A stretch of DNA of 64,000 nucleotides, taken from the NCBI GenBank assembly GCA_009594995.1, contig VOPR01000002.1, forward strand, positions 1-64,000, read 5' to 3'. The notes under the pieces were generated by a model. That model was given only the letters and a program-made list of their open reading frames with translations, searched no databases and was not told the origin of the DNA. Shown piece by piece: positions 61,593-64,000 of this stretch (positions within the stretch are counted from its first letter, which is position 1; each line of letters starts with the position of its first letter). A program made the position numbers and the translations under genes. The stretch comes from Nitrospira sp. GTDB taxonomy: Bacteria; Nitrospirota; Nitrospiria; Nitrospirales; Nitrospiraceae.

Positions 61593-63359
61593 TTACGACG
61601 CAGTCGTCGATTCAATGATGCGAAAGCGTACCTCATCGACCTGGGTATAGGCCGACGTCTCTTCGCCTGCGAACAGCCCGCATCGATAGAGGCCGGTCGC
61701 CCATCCATCGGCCGGCCGTGGGAGGACGAAATAGCCGGATTGATCATTCGTGGACATGATGAGGTGGTCCTGCGCCACGGCTGCCTGCGCCCCGGCCAGC
61801 TCGGCGGTCTCTTTGAAACAGCGTGCGGTCAGCGGCACCTCATCGTACGAGGCGGTGACTAGGCTGAAGACCAGGTAGACGTCCTGTGTGCTGGTGAAGG
61901 TGATTCCCGGATCCAGCGGAATGAAGTCATGGGCGCCGGTGGGTGAATCATCCCGCATGACTTTCTTGGCCGGAATGACGAATCGGAACCAGGCAAAATC
62001 TGCATCCCGGCCGACCAGTGAAGCCGCTGCGTCTAATGTGTTCTGCGGCTTGAGGGCCTCAACGGCCTTGGCAGCCAATTCAGCCTCCGAGGAGCGCGTC
62101 GGAGCGGCGGACTTGGCAGGAGCAGCATGGGCCGCAGCTTCGGCTTCAGCCTCGACCTGCTTCGCAAATTCTGGAACGTGCGAACGAATCCTCTCCAGCC
62201 ACTGCGTCAGCGCGGCTTTATTCAGTACCCGGGTTCCGGACGGGAGTTGAATTTCTTTCGTCGATTTTTCAAACTCCACCGTCGCGTCGTAGAGGGTTTT
62301 GAATTGGATGTAGGCGTCTTCCCAGCGTTCCAGCTCAACCAGGCATTGACCCATGCGAAACGCCGTGGTGGTGTGCTCTTCATCGGTCGGGTCAAACTCC
62401 GATCCCGTTTGTGATAGCGCGACCGCTTCTTTGCAGCGGCCAAGTCCCATAAGGATCAAGCTCAAGTGCCGACCCGCAAGTGGATCCATCGGATTGAGGC
62501 GCAAGAGTTCCCGATAGATCGGTTCAGCTTCCTGAAATCGCCCCGCCTCGAAGAGTCGATATCCCTCTGCACGAATCATCGACCAGTCGCGGAGTTGTTT
62601 CGGGCTGGCATCCGGCGTCATGACCGGGGCAAAGCGTCGGCCCCGCTCCGTCGACCCAAAGAACACGGTGAGCAGATTCTTGGCCGACAGGTCGAGCGGT
62701 GACCCAGGCGTGACCCGTTCCAACACGAAGTGGACGTCGCGTTCCGCGCCTTCGTAGTCCAGAAGATCAAAACGCGCCCGGGCCATCGCCAATCGCCAGT
62801 TGAGCATATCCGGCCCGAGTGTCACGGCCTGTTTATAGGCCTCGAACGATTCCTCTAGACGGTCAAGTTTCCGGAGCTCTCGCGCCAACCGCAAATGGAT
62901 CAGGGGGTTGTCCGGATCAATAGCGGCAATGCGTTGCAGTTCCGTGACCGCCTCTTCAACCTGTCCGGATCGCACCAGCACGCTCCATTTGGCCCATCGC
63001 ACATCCAGCGCGGCGGGAATACGCGCCAGGACGGTGTTGTAGGATTCAAGGGCGGCTTCGGTGTGCCGCGATGTGGCTAACATGTCGCCGCGGAGATGAT
63101 AGAGCGCAAGGGACTGGGGATGGTCCTGGATGCCCTGCTCAAGAATGCCGAGGGCCAAATCTATTGTGCCCTGCTCCCAGGCCGTTTTGGCATGTTGGGC
63201 GACCTGGCTTTCCGAGCGGAGCGTCGACTCGCTTGCCAAGGCTACGGCTTGGGCCCCCATCACCATCAAAAAGAGATACGAGAATATTCTAAGGCGACGA
63301 GGCCAGGCATCTATCGCAGCGTCTCGAACGGAGCTAGTGACCCATCTCTGTATGATCAT
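61593..63359 (-). CDS. exported TPR-repeat protein
   Basis: 588 residues from ATG 63359. An N-terminal hydrophobic stretch (IFSYLFLMVMGAQAVALASE) is a signal peptide or anchor. Residues 55-330 contain about seven TPRs (GTIDLALGILEQGIQDHPQS; GRFQEAEPIYRELLRLNPMD). An Ala/Glu-rich linker (about 400-450) leads to a beta-rich C-terminal domain (PLDPGITFTSTQDVYLVFSL; GWATGLYRCGLFAGEETSAY) resembling an Ig-like or DUF3859-type fold. Probably a periplasmic scaffold; the partner is unknown. Confidence 0.8.
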   Translation of the reverse strand: MIIQRWVTSSVRDAAIDAWPRRLRIFSYLFLMVMGAQAVALASESTLRSESQVAQHAKTAWEQGTIDLALGILEQGIQDHPQSLALYHLRGDMLATSRHTEAALESYNTVLARIPAALDVRWAKWSVLVRSGQVEEAVTELQRIAAIDPDNPLIHLRLARELRKLDRLEESFEAYKQAVTLGPDMLNWRLAMARARFDLLDYEGAERDVHFVLERVTPGSPLDLSAKNLLTVFFGSTERGRRFAPVMTPDASPKQLRDWSMIRAEGYRLFEAGRFQEAEPIYRELLRLNPMDPLAGRHLSLILMGLGRCKEAVALSQTGSEFDPTDEEHTTTAFRMGQCLVELERWEDAYIQFKTLYDATVEFEKSTKEIQLPSGTRVLNKAALTQWLERIRSHVPEFAKQVEAEAEAAAHAAPAKSAAPTRSSEAELAAKAVEALKPQNTLDAAASLVGRDADFAWFRFVIPAKKVMRDDSPTGAHDFIPLDPGITFTSTQDVYLVFSLVTASYDEVPLTARCFKETAELAGAQAAVAQDHLIMSTNDQSGYFVLPRPADGWATGLYRCGLFAGEETSAYTQVDEVRFRIIESTTAS

Positions 63360-63615
63360 GGTGGGTGTCTCTCGTGACAATGAAGGGTACTTCCATCCTG
63401 GTCTTCGATTAGAGGCATGGTACGACCGAAGGATTCGCTTCCTCAGGAAGCGAGCAGGAAAGACTTTATCTTACTGTATGAATGCGCGTTTCTGCGAGGT
63501 CGCCAGCCTGGCTGTGTTCCAGCCGGCCACCGGATGCGTGACTGGACAGCGGCTGCCTCAGCCGACGAGTGTTATGAGGATCGTTGACGTCACAATAAAG
63601 AGGAGTCGAATCGGC

Positions 63616-64000
63616 TCACCGTACGTTGACGAACCGGCCTTGAGCCATGGCCCGCAGTTGGTTGATGTCCTCGCTCCGGGTGACGGACAACGGCACGGTG
63701 TGGGTGAGTTCTTCGATCAGGAGGTCGGTCGTTAACGGTTGCTTGTGGTGCAGCGCGCGATAGAGGGCGGCGACCACGGCCTGCTCGATTTCAGAGCCGC
63801 TGAATCCGTGGCTGGCGGTCACAATTTTGGAAAGATCGAATTTCGTGTTGTCTTGCTTCCGGAGGCCAAGGTGGATGTTCCAGATGGCGGCGCGTTCGCC
63901 CTCATCCGGCAGGTCGACAAAGAAGATTTCATCGAACCGGCCTTTGCGCAATAACTCGGGCGGCAGGGACGTGAGATTGTTCGCCGTCGCCACGACGAAC
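63616..64000 (-). CDS. C-terminal end of a Ycf46-like AAA+ ATPase (5' part outside window)
   Basis: 128 residues enter from the right edge. FVVATANNLTSLPPELLRKG, followed by RFDEIFFVDLP, is the sensor-1 and arginine-finger region of AAA+ proteins of the Ycf46/FtsH-related type. The lid domain follows (SHGFSGSEIEQAVVAALYRA). Walker A and B lie beyond the window. The extreme C-terminus (INQLRAMAQGRFVNVR) is typical of that group. Confidence 0.88.
   Translation of the reverse strand, partial: FVVATANNLTSLPPELLRKGRFDEIFFVDLPDEGERAAIWNIHLGLRKQDNTKFDLSKIVTASHGFSGSEIEQAVVAALYRALHHKQPLTTDLLIEELTHTVPLSVTRSEDINQLRAMAQGRFVNVR

Noticed and set aside
1-64000. CRISPR arrays, tRNA, rRNA, transposases, prophage
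   Set aside because: No regularly spaced repeats, cloverleaf-like sequences or transposase/integrase frames were recognised on reading.

Overview
The window is about 60% GC and densely packed, and it reads as chromosome of a free-living Gram-negative bacterium. It encodes many lipoproteins, a TolC/RND efflux operon, TatC, NarL-type two-component proteins, PilZ and KaiC-like ATPases, and dispersed palindromic elements at convergent gene ends. The overall style fits Nitrospira (Nitrospirota). That is an inference from gene content and style; there is no rRNA in the window to prove it. I see no tRNA, rRNA, CRISPR array, intact insertion sequence or prophage.

Layout. 1-5.7 kb: the tail of an alpha/beta-hydrolase-like gene, an exported protein, an MFS transporter, a tiny membrane protein, riboflavin synthase, a TIG-domain protein and acetyl-CoA synthetase. 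5.8-11.6 kb: an envelope block with a caspase-fold/TPR protein that has lost its catalytic cysteine, then lipoproteins of the LPP20, LpoB, COG3014 and LPP20 types. 11.6-15.3 kb: a PIN-domain pair, a HEAT-repeat exported protein and ProC. 15.2-22.4 kb: a sugar-nucleotide dehydratase-like SDR and a signalling block, in which a NarL-type kinase/regulator pair diverges from a double-domain KaiC-like ATPase overlapping a hybrid kinase-receiver. 22.5-31 kb: glycogen debranching (GlgX), a decayed DHFR-like gene, a glucosyl-3-phosphoglycerate-synthase-like transferase, a sigma-region-4-like protein overlapping a membrane coiled-coil protein, and a 2-oxoacid decarboxylase.

31-43.4 kb: mostly housekeeping genes on the plus strand. 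These are an RlmI-like methyltransferase, an OPT transporter, a SPOUT methyltransferase, radA, a LolB-like lipoprotein, tsaB, rimI, a DUF465 protein, tatC, a beta-propeller protein and a cyclophilin. 43.4-49.9 kb: a minus-strand operon of stand-alone receiver, RND pump, membrane-fusion protein and TolC-type outer-membrane protein, each overlapping the next. 50-55 kb: an MFS C-terminal remnant beside an intact MFS exporter, a papain-fold protease without a signal peptide, and small exported and PilZ proteins. 55-64 kb: a very large multi-PAS hybrid kinase, a single receiver, a PPi-type phosphofructokinase, an aldose epimerase, a TPR protein and the end of a Ycf46-like AAA ATPase.

The main themes are envelope biogenesis, NarL-family signalling with receivers that lack DNA-binding domains, and storage and compatible-solute carbohydrate metabolism. 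The most unusual points are the cysteine-free caspase-like protein heading a lipoprotein block, the KaiC/hybrid-kinase unit, the sigma-like/membrane coiled-coil pair, an RND pump with altered proton-relay residues, and promoters that predict leaderless mRNAs.
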